From assembly GCF_001420915.1 (NCBI RefSeq), contig NZ_CP013021.1, positions 4,352,601 through 4,416,600 on the forward strand: a stretch of DNA of 64,000 nt. Reading direction: 5' to 3'. Below are positions 17,312 to 26,413 of the stretch, piece after piece. This stretch comes from Agarivorans gilvus. Its GTDB lineage: Bacteria; Pseudomonadota; Gammaproteobacteria; Enterobacterales; Celerinatantimonadaceae. Each line of letters starts with the position of its first letter. The stretch's first letter is position 1. Under the pieces are notes generated by a model. That model saw nothing but the letters and a program-made list of their open reading frames with translations. It did no database searches and was not told where the DNA came from. Both the position numbers and the translations under genes were made by a program.

Positions 17312-18901
17312 CTAGCTGATTATATTAACTTTGTCTCGGCCGCTGCTCTTGGACTCATACAAGGCCTGATCAGCGCGTTCAAATGCATCAAGCGGTTTGT
17401 CGTTTTCTTTGAACAAGGTCGCCCCAATGGAAACCGTGACCGTTACTTGCTGGTCTTTGAATCTAAAGGGCAGGGCTTTAATTTGTTCGCGTATATTGTC
17501 TAATGGCACCATTACTGCGTCAGGAGAAATGTTGGGCATTAGTAATACAAACTCTTCACCGCCAAAGCGTGCCAGAAAATCGGTATCTCTAAGATTATTC
17601 TGTAGCGCTCGAGCTATTACTTTCAGGGCTTTATCGCCCGCCATATGGCCAAATTTATCATTTATAGACTTGAAATGGTCGATATCAATGATGGCCATAC
17701 CTAAGTTGTAGCCATAGCGCTTCCAACGTTTGTATTCTAATTCTAAGCGTTCATCTAAAGCAGCACGGTTGTAGACTTGAGTTAAGCTATCGATAAACAA
17801 TTTATGTTTATGAGCATTGAGGCGCTTTTTGTATTCATTGGTTTCTTCACGCACCAGACGCAGCTTTAATTCGACTTTACTGAGTTCATCAAGCAATTCA
17901 CTGGTACGTTGCTCAAGTTGTTCTTTTTCTTTGAAGACGTCGGCAATTTGGATCAAGCGATTTTGAATCGAACTTTTTAAGGTATCTAAATTGTCACTAG
18001 AGCGAACTTCAGCACCTAGCTCTAGTATGCGGGTTTTTAGTTGGCCGTCACGTTGCCGTTGATCTTTATGGTTTATTTTAGACTGATGCAGTGAGTCACT
18101 GAATTTATCATGTACTCCCTCTAAGCTTTCGTTTAGAGAGTAGAGAAACTCTTGCGATGCTTTGCGCTCTTCTCGACTACCTTCGATAACCAGTTGAATG
18201 ACTTTTATACATAAATTAGGTAGATCTTCTGGCTCGATACCGACGAGCAATTCTGAGCGAATTTGGGTTAGCTGAGTTCCTACGTCGCCGGCATAATCTA
18301 GCTCGGTAATGAGTCGTTGTAAGTCATCGCAAATACGCTTGTGTAAACGACTGTCGAGAATGCTTTCTTTGGGCTTTAGGTTTGCTACGTTATCTGAGCT
18401 GCTCGCGCCGCCTACCACGGGTTTATTGATAAGAGCTTGATAATAGTAGTTAAGTAATTGTTCGAGTCGTTGTTGATTATCTGTATGTGAATATGAAGGC
18501 GGTTGTTCAAGAAAATCGGTAAGCTTGCGGCGCAGCTGAGGCGGAAGCCCGTTAATACGCTTAAGTGATTCTCCAGAGGTTTTAATAATTCGCTGGTTGT
18601 GAGCGAGCAGTTTTTTTAGGGTTTCACTATGTTGTTTAAAAAGTCCATCTAATTCATGTTGGTATTGAAAAATAACCGAGAGATCAGAATTAGTTTCAAC
18701 TTCTTTTACTAGTTTTTCCAATTTTTGGTCGAGCTGTTCATCTATGCCATAACAAATTTTTGATAGGCGAGAAATGAGCTGGCTTATCGCTTTATTTTCC
18801 ATTCTAACCTTTGCTTCTTGGTTTGAAGGATTGTTGTTGGAGCTGTTTATTTCGTTTCTCACCAACGCAAGTCGCTTCTTAATAGTGATGATGTCGCTCA
18901 T
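17312..18901 (-). CDS. Diguanylate cyclase with long coiled-coil N-terminus
   Basis: A 529-residue soluble protein. Residues 1 to about 360 are largely helical, with charged heptad-rich segments and no recognised sensor domain. A complete GGDEF domain follows from DSLTQVYNRAALDERLE, through DIDHFKSINDKFGHMAGD, to the active site FGGEEF. An RDTD inhibitory site lies five residues before it, so both catalysis and product feedback look intact. It should make cyclic di-GMP. No transmembrane segment is seen. It lies between ppnN and a TPR/GGDEF-like protein on the same strand. The N-terminal input signal is unknown. Confidence 0.88.
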   Translation of the reverse strand: MSDIITIKKRLALVRNEINSSNNNPSNQEAKVRMENKAISQLISRLSKICYGIDEQLDQKLEKLVKEVETNSDLSVIFQYQHELDGLFKQHSETLKKLLAHNQRIIKTSGESLKRINGLPPQLRRKLTDFLEQPPSYSHTDNQQRLEQLLNYYYQALINKPVVGGASSSDNVANLKPKESILDSRLHKRICDDLQRLITELDYAGDVGTQLTQIRSELLVGIEPEDLPNLCIKVIQLVIEGSREERKASQEFLYSLNESLEGVHDKFSDSLHQSKINHKDQRQRDGQLKTRILELGAEVRSSDNLDTLKSSIQNRLIQIADVFKEKEQLEQRTSELLDELSKVELKLRLVREETNEYKKRLNAHKHKLFIDSLTQVYNRAALDERLELEYKRWKRYGYNLGMAIIDIDHFKSINDKFGHMAGDKALKVIARALQNNLRDTDFLARFGGEEFVLLMPNISPDAVMVPLDNIREQIKALPFRFKDQQVTVTVSIGATLFKENDKPLDAFERADQALYESKSSGRDKVNIIS

Positions 18902-19023
18902 CGTTTAAACCAATACTTCCTAGCGTGCCAAATATTAACTGAATTTAGCATAACATTCGCCGTTAGGTAACCACAGTCCCTTGCTTTTACGGCAATTGTT
19001 TTCTTTTAGGTGTTCGTTTTTGT

Positions 19024-21189
19024 TTACCAATTTATCAGTGTCTTGTCTGCAGAGGCGTTAACTTTAACTAAACCTTTGGCGATCGCTTGCTTAATATCTT
19101 CAGTGATATTGCTGCAGAAAAATGCGGCGTGAGAGCCACTCATCGCGCTTAGTTCCACCCATTGACTCTGCTTGGTTTTCGCACAAAGTTGTTGAGCACC
19201 TTCTAAAGCAAGCCAAAGCACTTCGGTCATACCTTTATCGTCAATGGCGTCTTTAGCTTTAACTAAAAATGGTTGGCTGCAGCAACCAATCGCCAATGAC
19301 AATTCAATTTCTTGCTTAGTTGCTGACAGTTTGGCACAAGCCGTTAGTTGTTGGCATAGCTGATGGGGCGAAGTGTTAGCTTGGTCAATACAAAGGATTA
19401 ATTGTTTGTCATTGATATGACCTAGCTTGTAGTCGCCCTCAAGACTATCTTTTAAATCACTGATTAGGCAAGTGAGCAAGTTGCGTTGAGTTTGAAAGCC
19501 TAGCGTTTGATGCTCACTGAAACCTAGGTATTCAATCGATAAAAGAGCCAAGGTTCTAGTCGACTGGGGATGATATTGAGCTTCATCTAAACATAACAAT
19601 GGGATTTCGCTATTGGCCAATTGAGGGAGGCCAGTCATGGGGTGCAAGGTAAATTGTTTAGTGAGTTGGCTTAAGCTGGTGGTTTTACTGAGCAGCTTTT
19701 GCCGCGTCACTAAGTAGAGGAATAGCAACATAATGCCAAACGCACATACCAACACCAATACAAGCTGTTGAACATTGCTTTGCTGGATCATTAAGGCTTT
19801 TTCTTTGGTTAGCTCTGAGAGCTGTTGAGCCTGCTCTATGTATTGGTAGTGTTGTTTAAATTGCTCGCGTTTTAGTTCGTTTCTGATCTGTTGATATTGT
19901 TGGCTAAGGTTATGATATACCTTGAATTGTTCTAAGGCTAAGTCGTAGTTACCGTTTTGTTCGTAGGCCTGAGTCAGCAATTTGTAAACCTTACTATGGC
20001 TACTGGTTAAGCCCATGGTATTGGCAATTTTTTCGGCTTTTTCTAACTGTAAAATGGCCAAACCATTCTCATGGTTATTAATATGCAACTCGCCCAGTAA
20101 CAATAAACTCCGCAGTAGTTTGTTGTTGAGTTTTAATTCGCTGAATAACTGCCTTGCTATTTGTAAGTGCACTAATGCCGGTGTGTAGTTAGACAATTCC
20201 ATATAAGTCTTGCCAAGCCGAAGCTCAATATCTGCTAGCAAGGGCTTATTGTGGTTGGCTTTGGCAATGTCTTTTGCATTAAGGTAGTGCACTAAAGCGG
20301 CGTCTATATCACCGCCTAGTTCTGCCATATCGCCCAGCGCGGCTATCTCTCTGGCTTGAATGTCGGGGTTATTTAACTTCACCGCACTGGCAATTGCTTC
20401 TTGTTGATATTGCTCAGCAATGGCCAGCTCACCCTGATCCAAATAAACCTTAGCTATATTGGCGTTAACTATGCTACTGAGTAACAGTGCTTCTGAACTG
20501 GGTTTCCCTCGCTGGTTAATTTGGACTTCACTGAGGTGACTTAAAGCAAGTTCTGGCTGATTGTTAGTTAGATAATATTCGGCTAGTAAGTTTTCTGACC
20601 ATGATCGAACTACTTCTGATTTACCCGCGTAGGCTTCTTCTTTCGCCTTAAGCAAGTGAGTTTTGGCTTCGCTACTTTTGCCCTGGCTTTGATAATAATT
20701 AGCTAATACTTTTTCTAACTGGAAGCGCATATTGGGTAATGGGAAGACATTGAGTTTGTCTAAACTTTGTTGCGCCAATTGAATGTAGTGATAGCTAGCG
20801 CTTGCTTGCTTTGGATCGCCACTTAGTATCAGTCCAGCGATGATATAGGCTTGGGTTAAGTAGGCTTGATATTGTTTTTCGGTGGCTTGTTCAATTGCCC
20901 TATTAATAAAGTCTAAGGCTTGTTCGGTGTGGGATATGCGATAGGCACACAGCGCAGCAAGTTGATTGCTGAGTATTTCTTCACCTTGCGGATCTTTGGG
21001 TTTTATCGCTTTACGCTGGGGTTGCTCGATTTCTTGCAAGCAAGCCCTAGGGTTGGAAATTAATAGTTGTCGTAAGGGTTCTAGGTTTTTGGGGACGTGA
21101 ATAAAGCCATGCTCATAAGCAACTAGATTGCCACTCATAAAACAGCAGAGTAGGGCAAGTAAGCGTAGGGCTTTCACTGATACTTTCAA
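19024..21189 (-). CDS. Periplasmic TPR protein with membrane anchor and degenerate GGDEF-like domain
   Basis: A 721-residue protein. It starts with a signal peptide (hydrophobic LRLLALLCCFMSGNLVAY). About 400 residues of tetratricopeptide repeats follow, including QLAALCAYRISHTEQALDFI and ALGDMAELGGDIDAALVHYL. A coiled stretch precedes a single membrane span near residues 475-495 (LVLVLVCAFGIMLLFLYLV). The cytoplasmic end has the outline of a GGDEF domain but no GG(D/E)EF motif (GHINDKQLILCI stands in its place), so it is probably not a cyclase. The likely start is TTG at 21189, with AAAGG just after the queF stop. It may sense periplasmic partners and signal through the neighbouring cyclase; that is inference. 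Confidence 0.75.
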   Translation of the reverse strand: MKVSVKALRLLALLCCFMSGNLVAYEHGFIHVPKNLEPLRQLLISNPRACLQEIEQPQRKAIKPKDPQGEEILSNQLAALCAYRISHTEQALDFINRAIEQATEKQYQAYLTQAYIIAGLILSGDPKQASASYHYIQLAQQSLDKLNVFPLPNMRFQLEKVLANYYQSQGKSSEAKTHLLKAKEEAYAGKSEVVRSWSENLLAEYYLTNNQPELALSHLSEVQINQRGKPSSEALLLSSIVNANIAKVYLDQGELAIAEQYQQEAIASAVKLNNPDIQAREIAALGDMAELGGDIDAALVHYLNAKDIAKANHNKPLLADIELRLGKTYMELSNYTPALVHLQIARQLFSELKLNNKLLRSLLLLGELHINNHENGLAILQLEKAEKIANTMGLTSSHSKVYKLLTQAYEQNGNYDLALEQFKVYHNLSQQYQQIRNELKREQFKQHYQYIEQAQQLSELTKEKALMIQQSNVQQLVLVLVCAFGIMLLFLYLVTRQKLLSKTTSLSQLTKQFTLHPMTGLPQLANSEIPLLCLDEAQYHPQSTRTLALLSIEYLGFSEHQTLGFQTQRNLLTCLISDLKDSLEGDYKLGHINDKQLILCIDQANTSPHQLCQQLTACAKLSATKQEIELSLAIGCCSQPFLVKAKDAIDDKGMTEVLWLALEGAQQLCAKTKQSQWVELSAMSGSHAAFFCSNITEDIKQAIAKGLVKVNASADKTLINW

Positions 21190-21200
21190 TTATCTAACCT

Positions 21201-22063
21201 TTATTGACGAAGTAAACGCCAATTGCCCAGCTTTTGCTCTGCGTTTGCGGCGTTGGTGCGCATGGGGTTGATATCAAGCCCGCCGCGCCGAGTATAACGA
21301 GCGTACACGGTTAACTCGTTGGGCTTACAGTAGTGCATGATGTCACAAAATATTCGTTCAACACATTGTTCATGAAATTCATTATGTTGTCGGAAGGAAA
21401 CAAGGTAGCGCAATAGTGCCTCTCGATTAATTTTAGGCCCTTGGTAATCGATATAAAGGCTAGCCCAGTCAGGTTGATTGGTAATTAAACAGTTTGATTT
21501 AAGCAGGTGACTGTTTAGTTTTTCACTGACTTGCTGCTGCGGATTGGCCGCAGCTTCTAACAGGCTGGGTTTGAGTTGGTATTCATCAATGAAAATGTCT
21601 TGTTGGTCGATATTTATGCCCGGTAATGCACTGTTGTTATAAGCGCTATCAATCGGAATTAGACTCACCTCAACATCGCCTTCAGCACAGTTTTTCAAGT
21701 CTTTCGCTAAGGTTTGTTCAACTGTTGCTGCGTCAGCAAAGTGGCTTTGATTGAAGCTATTTAAATATAGTTTAAAAGACTTTGATTCGATTAAACAACG
21801 CGAGTCTGCAGCCACTTTGACTTCTGCTACCGCTACCACCGGTAAGCCTGAATTATTCAACCAAGACAGCTCATAAAGGTTCCACAAATCGTAGCCACTA
21901 AAAGGTAGGGCTTGATTTTCATTAAGCTTGATTTGTTGACGATTTATGCTGCGAGGTACGCCTTGCAATAATTGGGGGAATAATGGCTGACATACTCAGT
22001 GGGTTTACCAAGGCTTAAACTGTCTTTTAATTGTTCAGAGGTGTCTAAGGATTGCTTTTTCAT
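21201..22063 (-). CDS. queF: NADPH-dependent 7-cyano-7-deazaguanine reductase QueF; frameshifted as read
   Basis: QueF reduces preQ0 to preQ1 in queuosine synthesis. The main frame (from 21968) covers [26 protein letters not shown], the signature [18 protein letters not shown], and a C-terminal [13 protein letters not shown], a long YqcD-type QueF. The true N-terminus, [20 protein letters not shown] then [10 protein letters not shown], lies in another frame from an ATG at 22063. The two join if one base is added to the G5 run at 21974-21978, giving 287 residues (E. coli 282). The lesion again is one missing base in a homopolymer. It is divergent from syd, as is common. Without the fix, a TTG at 21968 would give a 255-residue protein lacking the first 30 or so residues. 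Confidence 0.87.
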
Positions 22064-22123
22064 GGTGTTGTTACATCGAATTAGTTAGGCTTAGTCTATC
22101 TTAATTTGAAACGAAACACATCT

Positions 22124-22666
22124 ATGAACCAGCTTATAAGCTCCCCTCTCTCTGTAGTTTTTGCTAAGTTTGAACAAGATTGGCAGATTAACGGTTATCC
22201 GCATCTCGACTACGATCCAGATTGGTTATCGCCTTGTCAATTGGGTGAACAACGCAATGGTAATATCCAATGGAAGCCGTTTCTACGTGAGCAGCAAGGG
22301 GATTTTTCAGGCATAGAGCATGCCTTAGAACTGCGCTTGCACGCTAGTATAAAAGCCTTTTATGGCGACTATTTTTCTGCAGGCCTAGTGATGGATTACC
22401 AGCAGAATCGAATCGAGTTAGTGCAGGCTTGGAATGAGCAGGATTTTGAGATCTTATTGGAAAACATTATTGGCCATCTGCTAATGCAAAGGCGCTTGAA
22501 AAAGCAGGCCACCGTGTTTATTGCGACTACCGACGATGAAATGAAAGTGGTGAGTATCGATAACGACAGTGGTGAGGTGGTACTTGAGCAGTTAGGGAAA
22601 GGCATTGAACAAGTGCTAGCGGCTTCTTTAGATGAATTTTTGGCTAAGCTGCTTGTGGCCGCTTAG
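22124..22666 (+). CDS. syd: SecY-interacting protein Syd
   Basis: A 180-residue protein matching E. coli Syd (181 residues) in length and pattern: DPDWLSPCQLG, WKPFLRE, FSGIEHALELRLHASIKAFYGDYFSAG and the C-terminal GIEQVLAASLDEFLAKL. Syd binds cytoplasmic loops of SecY and is thought to monitor translocon assembly. The ATG at 22124 gives MNQLISSPLSVVF, the expected N-terminus; the frame's upstream extension is not conserved. It is divergent from queF and its last codons overlap the stop of the convergent zinc-ribbon gene by 4 bases. Confidence 0.93.
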   Translation: MNQLISSPLSVVFAKFEQDWQINGYPHLDYDPDWLSPCQLGEQRNGNIQWKPFLREQQGDFSGIEHALELRLHASIKAFYGDYFSAGLVMDYQQNRIELVQAWNEQDFEILLENIIGHLLMQRRLKKQATVFIATTDDEMKVVSIDNDSGEVVLEQLGKGIEQVLAASLDEFLAKLLVAA

Positions 22667-23436
22667 CTCTTAAAGTCCCACGATAGGTTTGAAACTAATC
22701 GACAGTTGTCGCACTTGAAGTCAAAAATATCGTGGACGCTATGCTCTAAACGCCAATCACCACCACAGCTTGGACAGCTTCGAGTTTGTTCACTCATTAA
22801 ATTATCGCCACCTACACGATATAGATAGTAATAAGTGGGAACCTGGGTGAGGTATTCTAGTCGTTTACAGAGGTCATAGCCGCGGCGAAATAGTCGACTG
22901 TTTATCTGGCTAATCTCGTTTAGTGCGCCGTGTTCGAGAATGCTGCCATTCATTTGTAACTGGTCGCAAGCCGACCAATCTTCTTGCCATTTAATCAGTT
23001 GTTTATGGTCGCCATTGGCCACCGCTGGCAAGCGATGCAGCGGAATGGGAGTGAAGTGTTCACCGCAACGCAGTGGCGAGCAGGTTTGCAAGTAGTTGGT
23101 ATAGAGTACTTGCCATTTGGGCGTATGGCACTCATCACTGTCATCGGAGTTTATATCACGCCCGAGCAACTTCAGTTTGGGGCTCAGTAAGCCGACATCG
23201 TGTAAGCCCTGTTTTGCCCTCTTTACTTGGTTACTTTGGTATTTTTCTAGCAAGCTATCTTGCAGGGGAGAAACTACTCGGCAAGCGAAAACTGCCTCTT
23301 TTAGTACAAGAGGAAACTCTCGGCCAATGATTTGTCCATTGTAGCGCCAGCAATCGAGTAAGGCATTGATGGCTTTTTCGGCTTGGCTAATGGTGGTATC
23401 GCTGTAGCACTCGAAACGAACTTCATATAAGAACAT
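22663..23436 (-). CDS. Zn-ribbon-containing protein, DUF2310 family
   Basis: A 257-residue protein of unknown function. The C-terminus carries a zinc-ribbon, CPSCGGDWRLE followed by FKCDNCRLVSNLSW, two CxxC pairs about 20 residues apart. The remainder (MFLYEVRFECYSDTTISQAE, then ACRVVSPLQDSL) is typical of DUF2310 proteins found beside syd in Vibrio, Shewanella and relatives. They are described as possible nucleic-acid-binding proteins, without direct evidence known to me. It is the last of a three-gene minus-strand group, two bases after the 95-residue gene. Confidence 0.8.
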   Translation of the reverse strand: MFLYEVRFECYSDTTISQAEKAINALLDCWRYNGQIIGREFPLVLKEAVFACRVVSPLQDSLLEKYQSNQVKRAKQGLHDVGLLSPKLKLLGRDINSDDSDECHTPKWQVLYTNYLQTCSPLRCGEHFTPIPLHRLPAVANGDHKQLIKWQEDWSACDQLQMNGSILEHGALNEISQINSRLFRRGYDLCKRLEYLTQVPTYYYLYRVGGDNLMSEQTRSCPSCGGDWRLEHSVHDIFDFKCDNCRLVSNLSWDFKS

Positions 23437-23438
23437 GC

Positions 23439-23726
23439 TTAGCGGCTTTCCTCTAATTGCTTGATGCGCTTGAGTAATAGAGCAACTTGCGTTTCTAGCT
23501 CAGTGACGCGTTGCTCAAGCGAGTGTTTGGGCTCAGTTTGCTTGGTTTCAGCAGGCGTGGCGAGTTGCTTAAGAATGTCGGGATTTTGTTTATATGCCTT
23601 AATCGCATCAATAACAATCGGCATCGGTACTCGGCTGGTGAGCCTACTTTTAACCAGCGCTAGGGTGGGTTCTTTATTTTCATTTACCAGTGATTTTATT
23701 GCGAGCAGGGCGATTTGTTGAGACAT
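23439..23726 (-). CDS. Small conserved protein with C-terminal coiled coil, unknown function
   Basis: A 95-residue protein. The first half (QQIALLAIKSLVNENKEPTL followed by LVKSRLTSRVPMPIVIDAIK) looks like a small helical, winged-helix-type fold. The second half, after a polar linker, is a heptad coiled coil (SLEQRVTELETQVALLLKRI). That architecture suggests a dimeric protein, perhaps nucleic-acid binding, but I do not recognise the family with confidence. Close spacing (8 bases from the DUF3549 gene, 2 bases to the zinc-ribbon gene) places it in one operon with both. Confidence 0.7.
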   Translation of the reverse strand: MSQQIALLAIKSLVNENKEPTLALVKSRLTSRVPMPIVIDAIKAYKQNPDILKQLATPAETKQTEPKHSLEQRVTELETQVALLLKRIKQLEESR

Positions 23727-23734
23727 AAGCTTAC

Positions 23735-24781
23735 CTAATGAGTTTGTTTGGCCTGATAAAGCTGGAGCAATTGGGCGACAGCCCCTTGCAGCGCAGGGGA
23801 GTTGTTGGGATCGCGTAGCTGTGCCAATACAAAGCTGCGCAGTTGAGGAATGAACACTAAATCGCTAAATATCTGATAAAACAGTTGTTGGTCTTGTTGC
23901 TTGGCCAGCGCTTCAAAAAAGTGCTTGAGTAAGTCCGGATCACTTAAATGTGGCCATAAACGCCCGGCTATCGCAATGAAGCTGTGGACTGAACTCGCAG
24001 CATCTAACTGTAATATGATGGCTTTTTTGGTTAGTTGGCTAACTTGGGCACCATTTAAGGCGCGTAAATAGACACTGGCTAACTCTTCATTTTTTTCCAA
24101 TTGGCTTTGATGTAACTGGGCGATGCAATGGCTTAGTTGTTGGTCCAGTTGAACGTGTTCTAAAAGCTCCAAGGTTTTTTGCGTGACTTCTATGGGCAGC
24201 TTGGGTAGGGCGTCACAGAGTAATTTACTGTTACCCTCCTTATCTAAGCGAGCGACTAGGTCTGCCAAGCCTTGTAACGCGAGTTGTTGCCATTGTTCCC
24301 AGCGGGTTTCATCGGCTAAATACTGACGTACCGCGGTGTAGTGTTCAGACGGTGGTAATCGGCAATCACGTTTGTAGATGGCGTTAAAAAAAGCCAATTT
24401 TTCTTCAATCGGTTTATAAATATATTGATTGTTTGCTAATGCCTGTTGTTGCTGTTCACTGGGTTGCTGATTAAGTTGCTGACCCATGGCATCAATCACT
24501 AGCGTAATAAATTGGTCACGAGCCCCTAAGTGAATAAACCCTTGCTCGTCTACGGGAAGTTGTAAGAACCAAATATAGGGGGTGTTTGACTGTTGCTTTT
24601 GCCAGAAACAAACGGCAAAGCGAGCGTGCTGCTTAATTGGAGCTGGATAGGGGAGTGCAGCGATCTCCATTTGATAAAAATCTTGTTTATTAATGACTTG
24701 AACTTGCCGGCCCATTTCGTAAATTTGTAGCTCGCTGCCCGACGCCTGCAGTATTTCACTGAGAGTAGAGAGTTGTTTCAT
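23735..24781 (-). CDS. DUF3549 family protein
   Basis: A 348-residue cytoplasmic protein of unknown function. The start TLSEILQASGSELQIYEMGR, the early FYQMEIAALPYPAP and WFLQLPVDEQGFIHLGARDQ segments, and the helical C-terminal half are typical of DUF3549. Such genes sit beside yqcC and truC in Vibrionaceae and Alteromonadales. The frame is open to a GTG at 24826, but homologue-like sequence begins at the ATG at 24781; neither start has a strong ribosome site. It leads a three-gene operon with the 95-residue protein and the DUF2310 protein, divergent from yqcC. Confidence 0.8.
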   Translation of the reverse strand: MKQLSTLSEILQASGSELQIYEMGRQVQVINKQDFYQMEIAALPYPAPIKQHARFAVCFWQKQQSNTPYIWFLQLPVDEQGFIHLGARDQFITLVIDAMGQQLNQQPSEQQQQALANNQYIYKPIEEKLAFFNAIYKRDCRLPPSEHYTAVRQYLADETRWEQWQQLALQGLADLVARLDKEGNSKLLCDALPKLPIEVTQKTLELLEHVQLDQQLSHCIAQLHQSQLEKNEELASVYLRALNGAQVSQLTKKAIILQLDAASSVHSFIAIAGRLWPHLSDPDLLKHFFEALAKQQDQQLFYQIFSDLVFIPQLRSFVLAQLRDPNNSPALQGAVAQLLQLYQAKQTH

Positions 24782-24914
24782 TTCGACTATTCGCTGTTCT
24801 TTGCAAATTTTGCCGTCAGTATCCACATTTATTAGGCCAAGGGCAATTGTTGATGAAAGCTTGGGAGCAGGGTGCGCGCGATGATATAATTCGCTCTTTA
24901 GCTGAACAAAATTG

Positions 24915-25232
24915 ATGTCCCAAATTATCCTTGAACAACTCCAGCAAATTGAGCGTTGTTTAAAGCAAGCGCAGTGCTGGCAGCTTAACTCTCCGTCGGC
25001 TCAGGCCTTAGCTAGCACTCAACCATTTTGTATCGATAGCCTTTCATTCACCCAATGGCTGCAGTTTGTACTATTGCCTAAAATGTACCACTTAATCGAG
25101 AATGACTTACCTTTGCCAAAGGTTGTAGCGATTAGCCCTTACGCTGAAGAAGCATTAAAGCATGAGTCGTTTGATGTAGCTGAGTTATTAGTGGTTCTAA
25201 AATCCTTCGACGCGAGTTTTTCTAATGAATGA
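24915..25232 (+). CDS. yqcC: YqcC family protein (DUF446)
   Basis: A 105-residue helical protein with the YqcC pattern: LEQLQQIERCLKQAQCWQ, PFCIDSLSFTQWLQFVLLPKM and the closing LLVVLKSFDA. Function is unknown; a structure of E. coli YqcC shows a helical bundle. Its last 8 bases overlap the truC start, so the two are co-translated, the order seen in E. coli. Confidence 0.9.
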   Translation: MSQIILEQLQQIERCLKQAQCWQLNSPSAQALASTQPFCIDSLSFTQWLQFVLLPKMYHLIENDLPLPKVVAISPYAEEALKHESFDVAELLVVLKSFDASFSNE

Positions 25233-25994
25233 GTCTGGGCTTTTATCTAGCGAAGATATTGAACAAATAGAAGCAATTGGCGCTCGATTAGAAGTGTTAT
25301 ATGAAGATGAGCACTATGTTGCCGTGTATAAACCAGCAGGCTTATTGGTTCATCGTAGCTGGATAGCAAAAGAGGCTAGCCTGTTTGCGTTACAGATGTT
25401 GCGCGACCAATTGGGCCAATATGTTTATCCGGTACACCGGTTAGACAGACCTACTTGTGGCGTGTTGCTGATGGCAAAGTCTTCGGAAGCTGCACGTAAA
25501 TTAGCTGAACAGTTTGCTTCACATAAGGTTGGTAAAAACTATTTAGCTGTGGTGAGGGGCTATGTAGAAGGGGAGCACCTTCTCGACTACCCTTGAAAGA
25601 AAAGCTAGATAAGATGACTGACCGACAAGCGCGAGAGGATAAACCGGCGCAAAGCGCGATAACGGCCTACCAAGGTTTACAAACTGCAGAATTGCCTTAT
25701 CCATCAGGAAAGTTTCCTACATCGCGTTATAGCCTAGTGGCGATGCAACCTAAAACTGGAAGAAAACATCAGCTTCGACGTCACATGCATCATTTAAGTC
25801 ACCATATTATTGGTGATACCACCTACGGAGACGGACGTCATAATCGTTTGTTTCGAGATTTGGGTTACTCTGGTTTGTGGTTGTTTTCTAACCGTTTGAG
25901 CTTTGTCCACCCATATAAGTTGCAGTCAATTGAAATTGATTGTCCCTTGCCAGACCGTTGGAAACGCTTATATCAATTAATGACTTGGAATTAG
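25225..25994 (+). CDS. truC: tRNA pseudouridine(65) synthase TruC; frameshifted as read
   Basis: TruC makes pseudouridine at position 65 of tRNA-Ile1 and tRNA-Asp. The first frame holds VAVYKPAGLLVHRSWI and the catalytic HRLDRPTCGVLLMAKSSEAA; the second holds LDKMTDRQAREDKPAQSAIT, LVAMQPKTGRKHQLRRHMHH and HIIGDTTYGDGRHN. The first frame ends immediately after LLDYP at a run of three C (25590-25592). One extra base gives DYPLKEKLDKM and a continuous 256-residue protein like the E. coli one (260). The catalytic Asp and the RluA-family motifs are intact. It overlaps yqcC by 8 bases. Confidence 0.87.
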
Positions 25995-26007
25995 TTCACT
26001 CTTTATT

Positions 26008-26023
26008 AATGATCTAGATCACA
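26008..26023. promoter_or_regulatory. CRP-like site upstream of lamB (distal)
   Basis: AATGATCTAGATCACA matches the TGTGA-N6-TCACA pattern at 8 of 10 positions and has the palindromic TCTAGA core. It lies about 300 bases before the predicted lamB start, just after truC, so it may be an auxiliary site. Confidence 0.55.
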
Positions 26024-26045
26024 ATTTGAACATTGAAATGGAACC

Positions 26046-26179
26046 ATGAAAGCCTTTTCAAGTCTCTGTAAATTTATTACTTTTTTTATCGTCGAATCGT
26101 TAATTTTAGCTGGTTTTTACTGGTTTTTTGGTAATTTACCTACTGAAAGGGTTTTCTTTGTGATTGAAAGCATTTTCAA
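26046..26179. repeat. Three copies of a TGAAAG-type operator-like motif
   Basis: Near-palindromic 16-mers occur at 26046-26061 (ATGAAAGCCTTTTCAA), 26143-26158 (CTGAAAGGGTTTTCTT) and 26164-26179 (TTGAAAGCATTTTCAA). The last two are 21 bases apart, two helical turns, and so lie on the same DNA face. The symmetry resembles operators of LacI-family sugar repressors. They lie between the distal CRP site and the lamB promoter. Confidence 0.5.
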
Positions 26180-26270
26180 GGCGGCTTTTGAAGTATGGCA
26201 TGGCTGTGATCTAAGCCTTGTTTTTGTTGGTAAAAGCTTTGTTTTCAAGCAATTTTCATAAAAACTGATC

Positions 26271-26313
26271 TGTGAGCTAGTTCAAAGTTGCATGGGGTTC
26301 AGCTCCCTATAAT
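26271..26313 (+). promoter_or_regulatory. Class II CRP-dependent lamB promoter
   Basis: TGTGAGCTAGTTCAAA (26271-26286) is a CRP half-site plus partial partner. TATAAT lies at 26308-26313. If transcription starts at about 26320, the CRP centre falls at -41.5, the exact class II position, and no good -35 box is present at normal spacing. Confidence 0.65.
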
Positions 26314-26413
26314 CCACCCCAGTTAGCGGATATAAGCACTCATACAAATGCACCGCTGGCTCTTACTTAAAAGGTAAGGGACTTAAATAGTTCTAATGGA
26401 AAAGGAAAGGATT

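Noticed and set aside
26046..26261. 71-codon plus-strand frame between truC and lamB
   Set aside because: Its first codons are the first operator-like repeat, it spans the other repeats, and it matches no family; the region reads as control DNA.
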